A stretch of DNA of 64,000 nucleotides, from contig CAYJKQ010000001.1 of the NCBI GenBank assembly GCA_964370815.1, positions 186,001 through 250,000 on the forward strand. The letters are read 5' to 3'. The notes under the pieces were generated by a model. It saw nothing but the letters and a program-made list of their open reading frames with translations, was not told where the DNA came from and ran no database searches. This DNA is from UBA12087 sp964370815. Its GTDB lineage: Bacteria > Chloroflexota > Anaerolineae > Anaerolineales > Villigracilaceae. How positions within the stretch are numbered: the first letter of the stretch is position 1; the number at the start of each line of letters is the position of its first letter. Below are positions 40,826-50,185 of the stretch, piece after piece. Both the position numbers and the translations under genes were made by a program.

Positions 40826-42403
40826 ATGAAAATACCCGATCGGATTGTCCCGCTTGTAGAAATATTTGCATCTTTCCCATTTCCATTTGAACCAGTAAAT
40901 ATTCCTGACATGAGTATATGTGGAATTACTGCAGATTCTCGCAAAGTGGACCACGGATATATTTTCATTGCCTGCCCCGGGAAATCTGTAGATGGGCATA
41001 GTTTTATCGAGAAAGCTATAGAAAAGGGGGCGGTGGCTGTCGTGGGTGAAAAGAATATTGTTGATTGTAAAGTTCCTTATACACGAGTTGATAATTCAAA
41101 GAGAGCGTTAGCTTATTTGTCAGCAGCTTTTTATAACTATCCTGCTTCAAAAATGGTTATGATCGGCGTAACTGGTACTGATGGAAAAACAACCACAGCA
41201 AATTTGATTTACAGAATATTGCTGACTGCAGGATTCAAGGCAGGAATGATATCAACCGTAAGTGCTGTTATAGGTGATATAGTCATGGACACTGGTTTTC
41301 ATGTAACTACACCAGATGCTCCGGATGTCCAACAGCTGCTCTCGAGGATGGTTGATGCAGGAATTACGCATGTTGTTTTGGAAACTACTTCACATGGTTG
41401 GGAACAATACAGGGTAGATGCCTGCGAATTTGATATAGGGGTTATCACGAATATTACTCATGAACATCTGGACCAGCATGGCTCATTCAATAATTATAGG
41501 GCAGCAAAGGCACGACTCTTTACTTCCTTAATTGAGACTCACAAAAAAAAATCAAATGCGATTGGATTAGCTGTCCTTAATAAGGACGATCCATCATATA
41601 AATATTTAAAAGCAATCCCCAATTTGAGAACAATATCCTATGCCATTAATTCTCATGCAGATATTATTGCGAAAGACATAATTCTGATGAACGAAAGGTC
41701 AGAATTTAATATAAGGTTCTTTGGGAATAAAGAAGTCAAGGTTTCATGTAATCTGGTGGGTGAATTTAATGTATTGAACTGCCTTGCAGCTTTTTCAACA
41801 GGGATTGGAGGATTGAATATTGATCCTGATGTTGTAGCAAAAGGGATCGCTGCAATGGAAGGAGTTCCAGGGAGAATGGAACAGATTAACAGCGGACAGG
41901 ATTTTATTGCGATCGTGGATTTTGCACATACTCCGAATGCCTTAAAAGTTGCTTTGCAAACAGCAAGGAAGATGACAAAAGGGAAGATTATTGTTGTCAT
42001 TGGGTCAGCAGGATTACGGGATAGGGAAAAAAGAAAATTAATGGCTGAAACCTCCATTTCTCTGGCAGATATGTCAATTTTTACAGCAGAGGACCCTCGG
42101 ACAGAATCTTTGGATATTATTTTAAATGAGATGGCTTATGGAGCGAAATTGCAGGATGGAGTGCAGGGGAAAAATTACTGGTGTATTCGAGATAGAGGAG
42201 ATGCCATCCGGCAAGCCATTATATTTGCAAAACCTGGCGACCTGATTATCTGTTGTGGTAAAGGACATGAACAATCCATGTGTTTTGGAACAATCGAATA
42301 TGCCTGGGACGATCGAATAGCGCTGCGCGCAGCTCTTGCTGAAAATTTAGGGATAGATGGACCGAAAATGCCTTTCTTACCAACGCAGGAAGATTTGTTA
42401 TGA
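40826..42403 (+). CDS. murE: UDP-MurNAc-tripeptide synthetase (MurE)
   Basis: A 525-residue Mur ligase. N-terminal UMP-binding domain (ISGICAD-type GITADSRKVDHGYIFIAC), ATP loop GVTGTDGKTTTANL near residue 112, HVTTPDAPD, EHLDQHG and the carbamylated-Lys region are present. It adds the third amino acid to the peptidoglycan stem peptide. The specificity loop reads AEDPRTE. DAP-adding enzymes usually have DNPR, so the second position is Asp rather than Asn and a different diamino acid (ornithine or lysine) is possible. No other mur genes are adjacent. It overlaps the next gene by four bases. Confidence 0.92.
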   Translation: MKIPDRIVPLVEIFASFPFPFEPVNIPDMSICGITADSRKVDHGYIFIACPGKSVDGHSFIEKAIEKGAVAVVGEKNIVDCKVPYTRVDNSKRALAYLSAAFYNYPASKMVMIGVTGTDGKTTTANLIYRILLTAGFKAGMISTVSAVIGDIVMDTGFHVTTPDAPDVQQLLSRMVDAGITHVVLETTSHGWEQYRVDACEFDIGVITNITHEHLDQHGSFNNYRAAKARLFTSLIETHKKKSNAIGLAVLNKDDPSYKYLKAIPNLRTISYAINSHADIIAKDIILMNERSEFNIRFFGNKEVKVSCNLVGEFNVLNCLAAFSTGIGGLNIDPDVVAKGIAAMEGVPGRMEQINSGQDFIAIVDFAHTPNALKVALQTARKMTKGKIIVVIGSAGLRDREKRKLMAETSISLADMSIFTAEDPRTESLDIILNEMAYGAKLQDGVQGKNYWCIRDRGDAIRQAIIFAKPGDLIICCGKGHEQSMCFGTIEYAWDDRIALRAALAENLGIDGPKMPFLPTQEDLL

Positions 42404-42996
42404 ATGATATCTGGAAGAATCGGGTTACGTTGAACGGAAATGTTGTTCGCTTGGAACCCTTATCTGAAGATCACACCAAAGAACTGGCAATTGCTGGAAA
42501 AGATAGGAGTATTTGGACTTATATGTTGTATGGTCAACCGACAACTGAGAATTCTATGTTGGAATGGGTCAGAGATATTCTGGCACGGCGAGATTTAGAG
42601 AATGAGCTACCTTTCGCAGTCATCCAATTGGCATCTGGAAAAGTGGTTGGAGCTACCAGGTACATGGATATACGCCCCGAGCACAAAGGACTTGAGATAG
42701 GTGGAACTTGGTACTCGGTGGAATTTCAACGCACTAAAGTAAACACAGAGAGCAAATACCTATTATTAAAATATGCATTTGAAAGTTTGGGATGCATCCG
42801 TGTCCAACTTAAGACAGATCTTCGAAATATCCGCTCTCAAATAGCGATTGAACGGTTGGGGGCTGTTAAAGAAGGCATTCTCCGAAAACATATGATAACT
42901 CCCGAAGGTCTGATCCGGGATAGCGTTTATTACAGTATCTTGGATTCTGAATGGTCTTGTGTAAAAAAACGAATTGAAGAATTGTTGGTCAAATAA
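42400..42996 (+). CDS. GNAT family N-acetyltransferase (RimJ/RimL-like)
   Basis: A 198-residue acetyltransferase. RLEPLSEDHTKEL at the start, PFAVIQLASGKVVGATRYMDI, the EIGGTWYSVEFQRTKVNTE block and GCIRVQLKTDLRNIRSQIAIERLGAVKEG are typical of the RimL-type subgroup that acetylates N-termini or small molecules. The start overlaps the murE stop (ATGA), so it is translationally coupled. The target is unknown. A bidirectional terminator follows. Confidence 0.87.
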   Translation: MNDIWKNRVTLNGNVVRLEPLSEDHTKELAIAGKDRSIWTYMLYGQPTTENSMLEWVRDILARRDLENELPFAVIQLASGKVVGATRYMDIRPEHKGLEIGGTWYSVEFQRTKVNTESKYLLLKYAFESLGCIRVQLKTDLRNIRSQIAIERLGAVKEGILRKHMITPEGLIRDSVYYSILDSEWSCVKKRIEELLVK

Positions 42997-43010
42997 GATC
43001 CAATAGTATC

Positions 43011-43040
43011 AAAAAAGGCGACCTGGAAGTCGCCTTTTTT
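43011..43040. terminator. Bidirectional terminator between GNAT gene and pnp
   Basis: AAAAAAGGCGAC-CTGGAA-GTCGCCTTTTTT, a perfect 12-bp stem with A and T tracts on both sides, so it can stop both convergent transcripts. Confidence 0.93.
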
Positions 43041-43045
43041 GGATA

Positions 43046-45280
43046 TCATCTGCGGTTAGTGCTACCACCACGACGATTATCATCCCGTCCACCTGAACGA
43101 TTGCCTCCGGGACGTCCTCCGCCACTGGGTCGACCACTTCCATTTGATTTTTTGTCTCGCTCTTGGGCTTGTTCTGCAGTCCAACCTTCCAAAACAGCTT
43201 GCCTGGAAAGTCGTATCTTCCCCATCGGATCTATTCCAATGACCATAACAGTTATTTCATCACCAAGTTGCACTAAATCCTCGACTTTATTTACTCTTTC
43301 ACTATCCAATTGTGAGATGTGCACCAATCCATCTGTTCCAGGTAGAATCTCAACAAACGCGCCAAAATCTGCGGTACGAACTACCTTCCCGGTGTAGATT
43401 CGACCGATTTGCGCAGTCTCAGTGATGGATTCGATCCGGTCCCTGGCAATTTCTGCACCTACACTATCTGTTGACGAGATATAAATGGTTCCATCTTCTT
43501 CAATATCAATTTTGGTACCTGTTTCTTCCTGAAGGGCGCGAATATTTTTTCCACCAGGGCCAATAATAGCTCCAATTTTGTCCACTGGGATCTTCACAAT
43601 GGTTATCCGTGGAGTATGGTCCTTAAGATCGGGGCGCGGAGCGGGAAGAACTGCCAGCATCTTGTCCAGAATATGTAGGCGTGCCTCATGCGCTTGTTCA
43701 AGAGCCTCCGACATGATTTTGGAGCTTACACCGCTAACTTTGATATCCATCTGGAGTGCTGTTATACCCCGGGTAGTGCCAGTTACCTTAAAATCCATGT
43801 CACCAAGATGGTCTTCAGTACCTAGAATATCAGTTAAAATCGCATATTTGTCACCTTCAATAACAAGACCCATCGCAACACCTGCAACAGGTGCTTTGAT
43901 AGGTACACCAGTATCCATAAGTGCTAGAGTGGAACCACAAACAGAAGCCATGGAAGAAGAACCATTTGAGGCCATAACTTCAGAGACAACACGAATCGTA
44001 TAAGGGAAATCAACTTTCTCTGGGATGACTGGTTCTAGTGCTCTTTCCGCTAGCGCACCATGCCCAATTTCCCGCCTGCTTTGTCCGCGCAGAGTTTTCA
44101 CTTCACCGGTTGAAAATGGCGGGAAATTATAATGATGCATATACCGTTTGGTTTTCATAGGGCTGAGGGTATCCAATAATTGGGCATCCCCCAAAGTGCC
44201 AAGGGTAGCAGATGAAAGTACCTGGGTTTCACCGCGGGTAAAAATTGCAGATCCATGAGCACGTGGGCTATAACCAACTTCACACCAGATAGGCCGGACT
44301 TCGGTATTTGTTCTACCATCAATACGTTTATTTGATTTAAGAATCCGGTCACGAATGATCCTTGCTTCTGCTGCTGAAAAGGCAGCTTTTGCTGCTTCAG
44401 GTGAGATCGAATCGGATCCGTTTGAACCAGAAAATTCAGTCAGGATTTCTTGCTTCAATGAATCTACACCCGCATAGAATTCTGATTTCATAAGAGTTTT
44501 CTCAAGCATAGCTGTCAAGGGCTGGAGGATTTGTTTGTAAACTTTATTTACGAGCTCGCTATCCAAGTTGGATGTGATGACAGATAATTTTGGTTTTCCA
44601 ACCTCTTCCGCCATTTTCAATTGCAGATCGATAAGCGGTTGAATTGATTTATGACCTAATTCAAGGGCGGCCACCATGACATCTTCTGGTACTTCTTTTG
44701 CACCACACTCAACCATGGAAATGGCTTCACGTGTGCCTGCCAGGCGAAGGTCAAGGTCAGATTCTTCCAGCTCCTGGAAAGTTGGATTGATGATAAATTC
44801 TCCATTTATCCGACCGATTCTAACAGCACCTATCGGACCATTCCAAGGTATATCTGAGATCATCAACGCAGCAGAGGCTGCATTGATTGCAAGTATATCC
44901 AACTGGTCTTCGCCATCCGAAGAAAGCGAATAAATGATCACCTGGACATCATTTCGCATTCCTTCAGGGAAAAGAGGCCGCAAAGGTCGATCGGTTAGTC
45001 TCGAAGTTAAAATGGCATCTCCGCTCGGTCTACTTTCACGACGAAAAAAGGAGCCTGGAATTTTTCCGCCAGCATACATACGCTCTTCATAATCAACGCT
45101 CAAAGGAAAGAAATCAATGCCATCACGAGTATTTGGGCTCATGGTGGTGGATGCAAATATGATCGAGTCATTAAGATGCACAGTTACAGCACCACCTGCT
45201 TGTGGTGCTAGTTTGCCGGTTTCTATGGCAAAAGTATGGTTACCCACTATAGTGGTGTAACGTTTGAATTCAGCTTGCAT
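43046..45280 (-). CDS. pnp: Polyribonucleotide nucleotidyltransferase (PNPase)
   Basis: A 744-residue 3'-5' phosphorolytic RNase. Two RNase PH domains (first FRRESRPSGDAILTSRLTDRPLRPLF; second with GQSRREIGHGALAERAL), a KH domain (IGPGGKNIRALQEETGTKIDIEEDG) and an S1 domain (GRIYTGKVVRTADFGAFVEI). The tail after the S1 domain is rich in Arg/Gly/Ser/Asn, about 35 residues, a likely extra RNA-contact region. It follows rpsO, as in many bacteria. A GGAGAAAC site lies upstream of ATG. Confidence 0.96.
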   Translation of the reverse strand: MQAEFKRYTTIVGNHTFAIETGKLAPQAGGAVTVHLNDSIIFASTTMSPNTRDGIDFFPLSVDYEERMYAGGKIPGSFFRRESRPSGDAILTSRLTDRPLRPLFPEGMRNDVQVIIYSLSSDGEDQLDILAINAASAALMISDIPWNGPIGAVRIGRINGEFIINPTFQELEESDLDLRLAGTREAISMVECGAKEVPEDVMVAALELGHKSIQPLIDLQLKMAEEVGKPKLSVITSNLDSELVNKVYKQILQPLTAMLEKTLMKSEFYAGVDSLKQEILTEFSGSNGSDSISPEAAKAAFSAAEARIIRDRILKSNKRIDGRTNTEVRPIWCEVGYSPRAHGSAIFTRGETQVLSSATLGTLGDAQLLDTLSPMKTKRYMHHYNFPPFSTGEVKTLRGQSRREIGHGALAERALEPVIPEKVDFPYTIRVVSEVMASNGSSSMASVCGSTLALMDTGVPIKAPVAGVAMGLVIEGDKYAILTDILGTEDHLGDMDFKVTGTTRGITALQMDIKVSGVSSKIMSEALEQAHEARLHILDKMLAVLPAPRPDLKDHTPRITIVKIPVDKIGAIIGPGGKNIRALQEETGTKIDIEEDGTIYISSTDSVGAEIARDRIESITETAQIGRIYTGKVVRTADFGAFVEILPGTDGLVHISQLDSERVNKVEDLVQLGDEITVMVIGIDPMGKIRLSRQAVLEGWTAEQAQERDKKSNGSGRPSGGGRPGGNRSGGRDDNRRGGSTNRR

Positions 45281-45328
45281 TATTCTTGTTTCTCCTATTA
45301 TTCCGCCCAGTTAGGGACTGAAAAGAGG

Positions 45329-45347
45329 TGCCAACCTCTTGTTGGCA
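45329..45347 (-). promoter_or_regulatory. Hairpin in the pnp leader
   Basis: TGCCAAC-CTCTT-GTTGGCA, a perfect 7-bp stem 49 bp upstream of the pnp start. In E. coli a leader hairpin at this place is the RNase III/PNPase autoregulation site; the same role here is inference. Confidence 0.5.
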
Positions 45348-45382
45348 GCACTGTTCAATTCCCAACTGGTGAAGATGTAAAA

Positions 45383-45410
45383 GGGTAGATGGGTGATAAC
45401 CCATCTACCC
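45383..45410 (-). terminator. Terminator after rpsO
   Basis: GGGTAGATGGG / CCCATCTACCC, an 11-bp perfect stem with a 6-base loop, followed on the minus strand by TTTT. It would make part of pnp expression depend on read-through or on a second promoter. Confidence 0.8.
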
Positions 45411-45424
45411 GGGTAAACTTTGTA

Positions 45425-45697
45425 TTATTTGCGACGCAGGTTCAACTTTTCAGTGATCGCCAGATATCGTTGGTATTCAGATTTTCTAAGATATGCCAAC
45501 AGCCTTCGTCGTTGACCAACCAGCATCAGTAATCCACGTCGGCAGGATTCATCATGTTTATTGGATCGTAAATGATTTGTAAGTTGGGTGATCCGATTTG
45601 TCAGGATGGCGATTTGAACTTCAGGTGAACCCGTATCACTTTCGTGGCGGTGATAGTCCTCTATCAATTTTGTTTTTACTTCTTTAGATAATGGCAT
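45425..45697 (-). CDS. rpsO: 30S ribosomal protein S15
   Basis: A 90-residue protein with the full S15 layout: HESDTGSPEVQIAILTNRI, LTNHLRSNKHD and RRGLLMLVGQRRRLLAYLRK. It binds 16S rRNA in the platform of the small subunit. AAGGAG lies upstream of ATG. The rpsO-pnp order is conserved among bacteria. Confidence 0.97.
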   Translation of the reverse strand: MPLSKEVKTKLIEDYHRHESDTGSPEVQIAILTNRITQLTNHLRSNKHDESCRRGLLMLVGQRRRLLAYLRKSEYQRYLAITEKLNLRRK

Positions 45698-45779
45698 GAC
45701 GTTTGCTTCTCCTTAAATTATTGTTGCAGGTCTCCATATCAGTAGCATGCGCCACCAACAGGTCCAGTCACGGAAAATA

Positions 45780-45811
45780 ATTATAACAGAAATACCCAAT
45801 TATTGGGTATT
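45780..45811 (-). promoter_or_regulatory. rpsO promoter with overlapping palindrome
   Basis: On the minus strand TATAAT occupies 45785-45780. The -35 position is occupied by a perfect inverted repeat, AATACCCAA-TTA-TTGGGTATT (45791-45811), and no TTGACA-like -35 is present. The rest of the 313-bp gap between rpsO and the HEAT-like gene (45698-46010) is AT-rich with nothing else recognisable. Confidence 0.55.
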
Positions 45812-46010
45812 GATTTACTAGTATGTATGCTTCAAACAAATTACAAATAAGTATTTTAACTTCATTTTCCTAATTAAAGGGGGAAAAAGATGATACTTTA
45901 CAAATTTCTTAGTTTAGATAAAAGAGCTTGATATGAAAGATAGATAACGGGTTCCAAAAATGTCTTCCATAAAGAGGATTCTCATAGATTCTGGAAACGA
46001 TTAAGATCGA

Positions 46011-46832
46011 TTAACTAAATGTCGAAATAGGTTTTATTACGGTCTTAATTACAGCGCTAAGTTCTTTTTGAGCGTTTACGGGGAGATCTCGAGATAAACG
46101 CATGAAGCCACGTAAATCTTGATCATCTTTTGTTTCCAGAATGATATCAGTCAAGTAATGGATTGTTTCCACCGGCGAAATGAGATATATGCTGTTGATA
46201 CAGGCTTGTATATCCGTTAGGGTGGCTGGAGTTAAGCTTTGAATCGCAGGACGTAACATCTCGAAAACTTGTGGCAGATCATCAAATCCAAGCTTATGTA
46301 CCAGAGGGAGGAAAGCGTTTAACCCCCATGCTTGGGTCCTTGGACCAGGAGCATTCACCCAATCCTTAATCAATAGCAACATCGTGTGTGGATCTTCATT
46401 TCGGAGGCGTGCAAGAGCAGATGTTAGCAAGGCATCTTTTATACCTTGATCTTTGGTTTCATACAATTTATCGGGTAAACTTGTTAATAAACTGATTGAT
46501 GAAGCGAGTGGAATCGTTCCTAATATGAAAGCAGACAAAAGCCGGGTTTCATAAACGGCAGTATTCCAGAGAGATTTTGTCAAGTTAATAGCAGCTTCAG
46601 GAAATTGGTCACCCAGTTTTTCAATTGTATTTTCAATTTGAAGTAATACTGGTCGTGGGGTATTATAAGTTTGCAGGTTTGATTTTTGAATAACTTGACT
46701 TACGCGAAGAGTGCGGTTAGTGTAGTATTCAAGAATTTCTTTTAATTGATGTAAAAAGAGATCCGATTGGTCAAAGAGGATAACTAATTCTGCACATTGT
46801 TTTTTCAGTTTGGTTAGATCTATCGCAGCCAT
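46011..46832 (-). CDS. HEAT-like helical-repeat protein (possibly DNA alkylation repair family)
   Basis: A 273-residue, almost entirely alpha-helical protein without signal or membrane segments. Segments such as WNTAVYETRLLSAFILGTIP and RTQAWGLNAFLPLVHKLG resemble the W-E-xR-x-A-LG pattern of AlkD-like HEAT repeats. I cannot see enough of the AlkD active-site Trp/Asp set to claim glycosylase activity. It lies 23 bp downstream of a ProRS gene and is probably co-transcribed with it. A scaffold role is equally possible. Confidence 0.6.
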   Translation of the reverse strand: MAAIDLTKLKKQCAELVILFDQSDLFLHQLKEILEYYTNRTLRVSQVIQKSNLQTYNTPRPVLLQIENTIEKLGDQFPEAAINLTKSLWNTAVYETRLLSAFILGTIPLASSISLLTSLPDKLYETKDQGIKDALLTSALARLRNEDPHTMLLLIKDWVNAPGPRTQAWGLNAFLPLVHKLGFDDLPQVFEMLRPAIQSLTPATLTDIQACINSIYLISPVETIHYLTDIILETKDDQDLRGFMRLSRDLPVNAQKELSAVIKTVIKPISTFS

Positions 46833-46855
46833 AAATATATTCTCGAAAAGTTTGT

Positions 46856-48628
46856 TTAATCTTCATATGAAATGATTTTAACTTTGCTAAGAAGATCATT
46901 TAAGAGTAACTTTAGATTAGTCTGCAAATATTCAATGATATCGGATCTTGGGATGATTTGACGATCGTCCTTATTACGAAATTTTATTTCAATTCCACCT
47001 TGAGCTAAAGCTCGATCGCTTACTGTGATTCTAATAGGGCACCCTATCAGATCGGCGTTATTAAATTTTATACCTGGGCTGTCAAAACCATCATCATACA
47101 AGACTTCCAAACCAGATGATAATAATTCTTTATATAATATCTCAGCGGTCGTTTCACAAGTATCATCACCTCTGCCTCGCAGGAGAACCAGGTATATTTG
47201 ATAAGGTGCTACGGATGCAGGCCAAATGATTCCTTTTTGGTCGTGATGTTCTTCAACAATACAAGCTAGCAGGCGTCCGATTCCAATTCCATATGATCCC
47301 ATATAAACTGGTTTCAAGCTCCCGTCGCTTGCAAGAAAATTGCAATGTAATGCTTCGCTGTAGCGTGTCCCAAGTTTGAAAATATTACCAACTTCTATTC
47401 CTCTTGATGCTGAAAGGGGGCTCCCGCATTCAGGGCATCCACAACCTTCATTAGCACTAGCGATATCCACAACCTGGGAGGAAGAATAATCGCGGGGAAA
47501 ATTGACATTAAGCAGGTGAAAATCTGTTTCATTTGCTCCACTTACCAGGTTGGGAGAATCCGGGATTATATCGTCAACAATGATCAAGATATCTTTTAAC
47601 CCAACCGGGGATGCAAAACCAGGTATAGCACCTACCTTTAGAATTTCATCATCTCTGGCAGGACGTAGATCTTTGGCCTTTAGCACATTTAAGAGTTTTG
47701 TCTCATTGATTTCCATGTCTCCCCGCACTACCGCAAAAACAAATACCTCTTTATTATCGCTTGCCTCCGGGAATTGAGCCATAAAGAACACTGCTTTGGC
47801 TGTATTTTCCTTTTGAATATTTAAAAAATTTGCAAGGCTCTCTATTGTATGCGTACCGGGAGTAAAGACTCTGATTATTTCCCTTATCTCTTCTTTTGGC
47901 AGAGGTTTTTTTTTGAAACGGGCAACTTGACGATTGGCTTTATATCCACAATGATTACAGATCAATAATGTATCTTCTCCGATATTGGAAAGATACATAA
48001 ATTCGTGAGCCAAACTTCCACCCATCATGCCAGTATCAGATTTGATTGATATAACTGGCAGGGCACATCGGGTGAATATATTGAAATACGCCTGGTAATG
48101 AGCACGATACTGTTGATCCAACCCATAACTATCCATATCTAGACTGTAGGAGTCTTTCATAGTGAATTCTCGAACTCTTATCAATCCAGCGCGAGGTCTT
48201 GGGTCGTCACGCCATTTTGTTTGGATATGATAGATTAACTTGGGAAGTTGTTTGTAAGATTGGATTTCCCTGCGCACCAGGTCACCAACAACCTCCTCAT
48301 GGGTCATGGCCAGGACCATGTCATGCTCATTCTTATCTTTGAAGCGCCCCATCTCAGAGCCTATTTGTTGCCAGCGCCCAGTTTCTTTCCAAATATCAGC
48401 TGGATGGATGACAGGCATGCTGATTTCCTGGCCATCAATGGCATCCATTTCCATACGAATAAGATCTTCGATCTTTGTTATGGATCGTTTTGCCAGATGT
48501 AAATATGTAAATATTCCCGCGCCTAATTGTCGGATAAAACCAGCTCGAACTAAGAATTTGTGGCTGATGACATCTGCCTCAACTGGTGCTTCTCGTAATG
48601 TTTGACCAAATAAATGTGATGTTCTCAT
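46856..48628 (-). CDS. proS: Prolyl-tRNA synthetase, bacterial type with editing domain
   Basis: About 590 residues, matching the bacterial ProS length. Motif 1 region GAGIFTYLHLAKRSITKIEDLIRMEMD, motif 2 around YHIQTKWRDDPRPRAGLIRVREF, and class II motif 3 in YGIGIGRLLACIVEEHHD. Between motifs 2 and 3 (about residues 235-390) lies the INS editing domain, with KAVFFMA and FVFAVVRGDMEINETKLLN, which clears Ala-tRNA(Pro). The annotated start is ATG 48628 (MRTSHLFGQTLREAP); ATG 48649 is an in-frame alternative. It is directly downstream of a second, archaeal-type ProRS. Confidence 0.93.
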   Translation of the reverse strand: MRTSHLFGQTLREAPVEADVISHKFLVRAGFIRQLGAGIFTYLHLAKRSITKIEDLIRMEMDAIDGQEISMPVIHPADIWKETGRWQQIGSEMGRFKDKNEHDMVLAMTHEEVVGDLVRREIQSYKQLPKLIYHIQTKWRDDPRPRAGLIRVREFTMKDSYSLDMDSYGLDQQYRAHYQAYFNIFTRCALPVISIKSDTGMMGGSLAHEFMYLSNIGEDTLLICNHCGYKANRQVARFKKKPLPKEEIREIIRVFTPGTHTIESLANFLNIQKENTAKAVFFMAQFPEASDNKEVFVFAVVRGDMEINETKLLNVLKAKDLRPARDDEILKVGAIPGFASPVGLKDILIIVDDIIPDSPNLVSGANETDFHLLNVNFPRDYSSSQVVDIASANEGCGCPECGSPLSASRGIEVGNIFKLGTRYSEALHCNFLASDGSLKPVYMGSYGIGIGRLLACIVEEHHDQKGIIWPASVAPYQIYLVLLRGRGDDTCETTAEILYKELLSSGLEVLYDDGFDSPGIKFNNADLIGCPIRITVSDRALAQGGIEIKFRNKDDRQIIPRSDIIEYLQTNLKLLLNDLLSKVKIISYED

Positions 48629-48674
48629 AATTAAAAATCCATGGAGCATCTTCGATTAATGAAATTGGGAAAAA

Positions 48675-50108
48675 TTAATATGATTTCGCAAAATATACTC
48701 TCTTGGTTGCTTTTTTCCCACAAACAATACAAGCTCCACTCCCGGATGGTTGATCGATTGGAATACAGCGAGTTGTCGCTTTCGTGTCTTCTTTCACACG
48801 AGTTTCGCATTCATCACTTTCACACCACCAGGAAAATGCCCATCCTTTCATCACGCTTTCTTTCAGTCGGTCGTAGCTTTGTGGATCATGAATATTTGCA
48901 TCACGGAAATCTGTAGCTCTAGCGAGCAAAGATTTTTGAATATCTTCAAGCATATTAGCGACTGTGAATGAAATATTTAATTGTGGAACAAAAGATTTAC
49001 CAGAACGCCCGGGGTTATCACGGCGCGATAATGCCAGGTTACCTTTTTCAACATCTTTAGGACCGACTTCAATTCGCAAAGGCACTCCACGCATTTCCCA
49101 ATCATTAAACTTGAAACCAGGTGTCACTTCGGTTCGGTCATCTATTTTTATACGGAAATTATTTAATTCTCCTTTAATTTTCTCGACAACTTCCATGACA
49201 GGACCCCTTTCCGCATCATTCTTATAAATAGGAACAATAACCACTTGAACAGGTGCTATTCTGGGCGGAATGATCAAACCTTGATCGTCCCCATGTGTCA
49301 TGATAATTGCTCCAATAAACCTGGTGGAAAGACCCCAGGAAGTTGTCCAGCAATATTGTAATGTGTTATTTAAATCCAGGTATTGGATATTAAATGCCTT
49401 CGCAAAGTTCTGCCCAAGAAAATGGGATGTACCAGATTGTAAGGCGCGAGTATCTCCCATCATTGCTTCAATTGTTGTGGATTGAACTGCACCGGCAAAT
49501 TTTTCTTTATGACTTTTGAATCCTTTTATTACTGGTACTGCAGCTTCATTTATTGCGAAATCTGCATATACATCCAACATACGGAGAGTTTCTTCCTCCG
49601 CCTCGTCTGATGTGGCATGGGCAGTGTGTCCTTCCTGCCAGTAGAATTCCAGGGTCCTGAGAAAAAGTTTTGTTCTAAGTTCCCAACGAATAACATTACC
49701 CCATTGGTTGATCAAAACGGGTAGATCACGGTAAGACTTGATCCATTTCGCATACATATAACCAATTACTGTTTCCGAGGTGGGTCTTATAACAAGAGGT
49801 TCTTCCAATATTTCGCCACCGCCGATGGTTACTATTGCCAGTTCAGGGGAAAATCCCTCAACATGTTCTTTTTCTTTATCCAGAAATGATTTTGGTATTA
49901 AGAGTGGAAAAGCAGCGTTCATATGCCCTGTGGCTTTGAAACGCGCATCGAGAGCTTGTTGAATATTTTCCCAAAGAGCCCAACCATAAGGTCTGACCAC
50001 CATGCAACCTCTAACAGGAGCATAATCAGCCATTTCAGCTTTTATTACCAATTGGTTATACCATTCTGCGAAATCTTCTGTTCGGGAAGGAAGTTTTTCT
50101 TCTGCCAT
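48675..50108 (-). CDS. proS: Prolyl-tRNA synthetase, archaeal/eukaryal type
   Basis: A 477-residue ProRS of the other structural class: EDFAEWYNQLVIKAEMADYAPVRG at the N-terminus, RPTSETVIGYMYAKWIKSYRDLP, FLRTLEFYWQEGHTAHAT, and a C-terminal zinc-binding-type domain ending in KKATKRVYFAKSY with Cys residues (CESDEC, CIVCGKK). It lacks the INS editing domain. GAGG precedes ATG. The stop is 46 bp from the bacterial-type ProRS start, so both are probably made from one mRNA. Confidence 0.93.
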   Translation of the reverse strand: MAEEKLPSRTEDFAEWYNQLVIKAEMADYAPVRGCMVVRPYGWALWENIQQALDARFKATGHMNAAFPLLIPKSFLDKEKEHVEGFSPELAIVTIGGGEILEEPLVIRPTSETVIGYMYAKWIKSYRDLPVLINQWGNVIRWELRTKLFLRTLEFYWQEGHTAHATSDEAEEETLRMLDVYADFAINEAAVPVIKGFKSHKEKFAGAVQSTTIEAMMGDTRALQSGTSHFLGQNFAKAFNIQYLDLNNTLQYCWTTSWGLSTRFIGAIIMTHGDDQGLIIPPRIAPVQVVIVPIYKNDAERGPVMEVVEKIKGELNNFRIKIDDRTEVTPGFKFNDWEMRGVPLRIEVGPKDVEKGNLALSRRDNPGRSGKSFVPQLNISFTVANMLEDIQKSLLARATDFRDANIHDPQSYDRLKESVMKGWAFSWWCESDECETRVKEDTKATTRCIPIDQPSGSGACIVCGKKATKRVYFAKSY

Positions 50109-50185
50109 AATTACCTCATGAGTATTATTAATAAATTTAAATTCATGAAAATCGAGATCTCAGAACTTTATTAGGAAAAAAAAAG

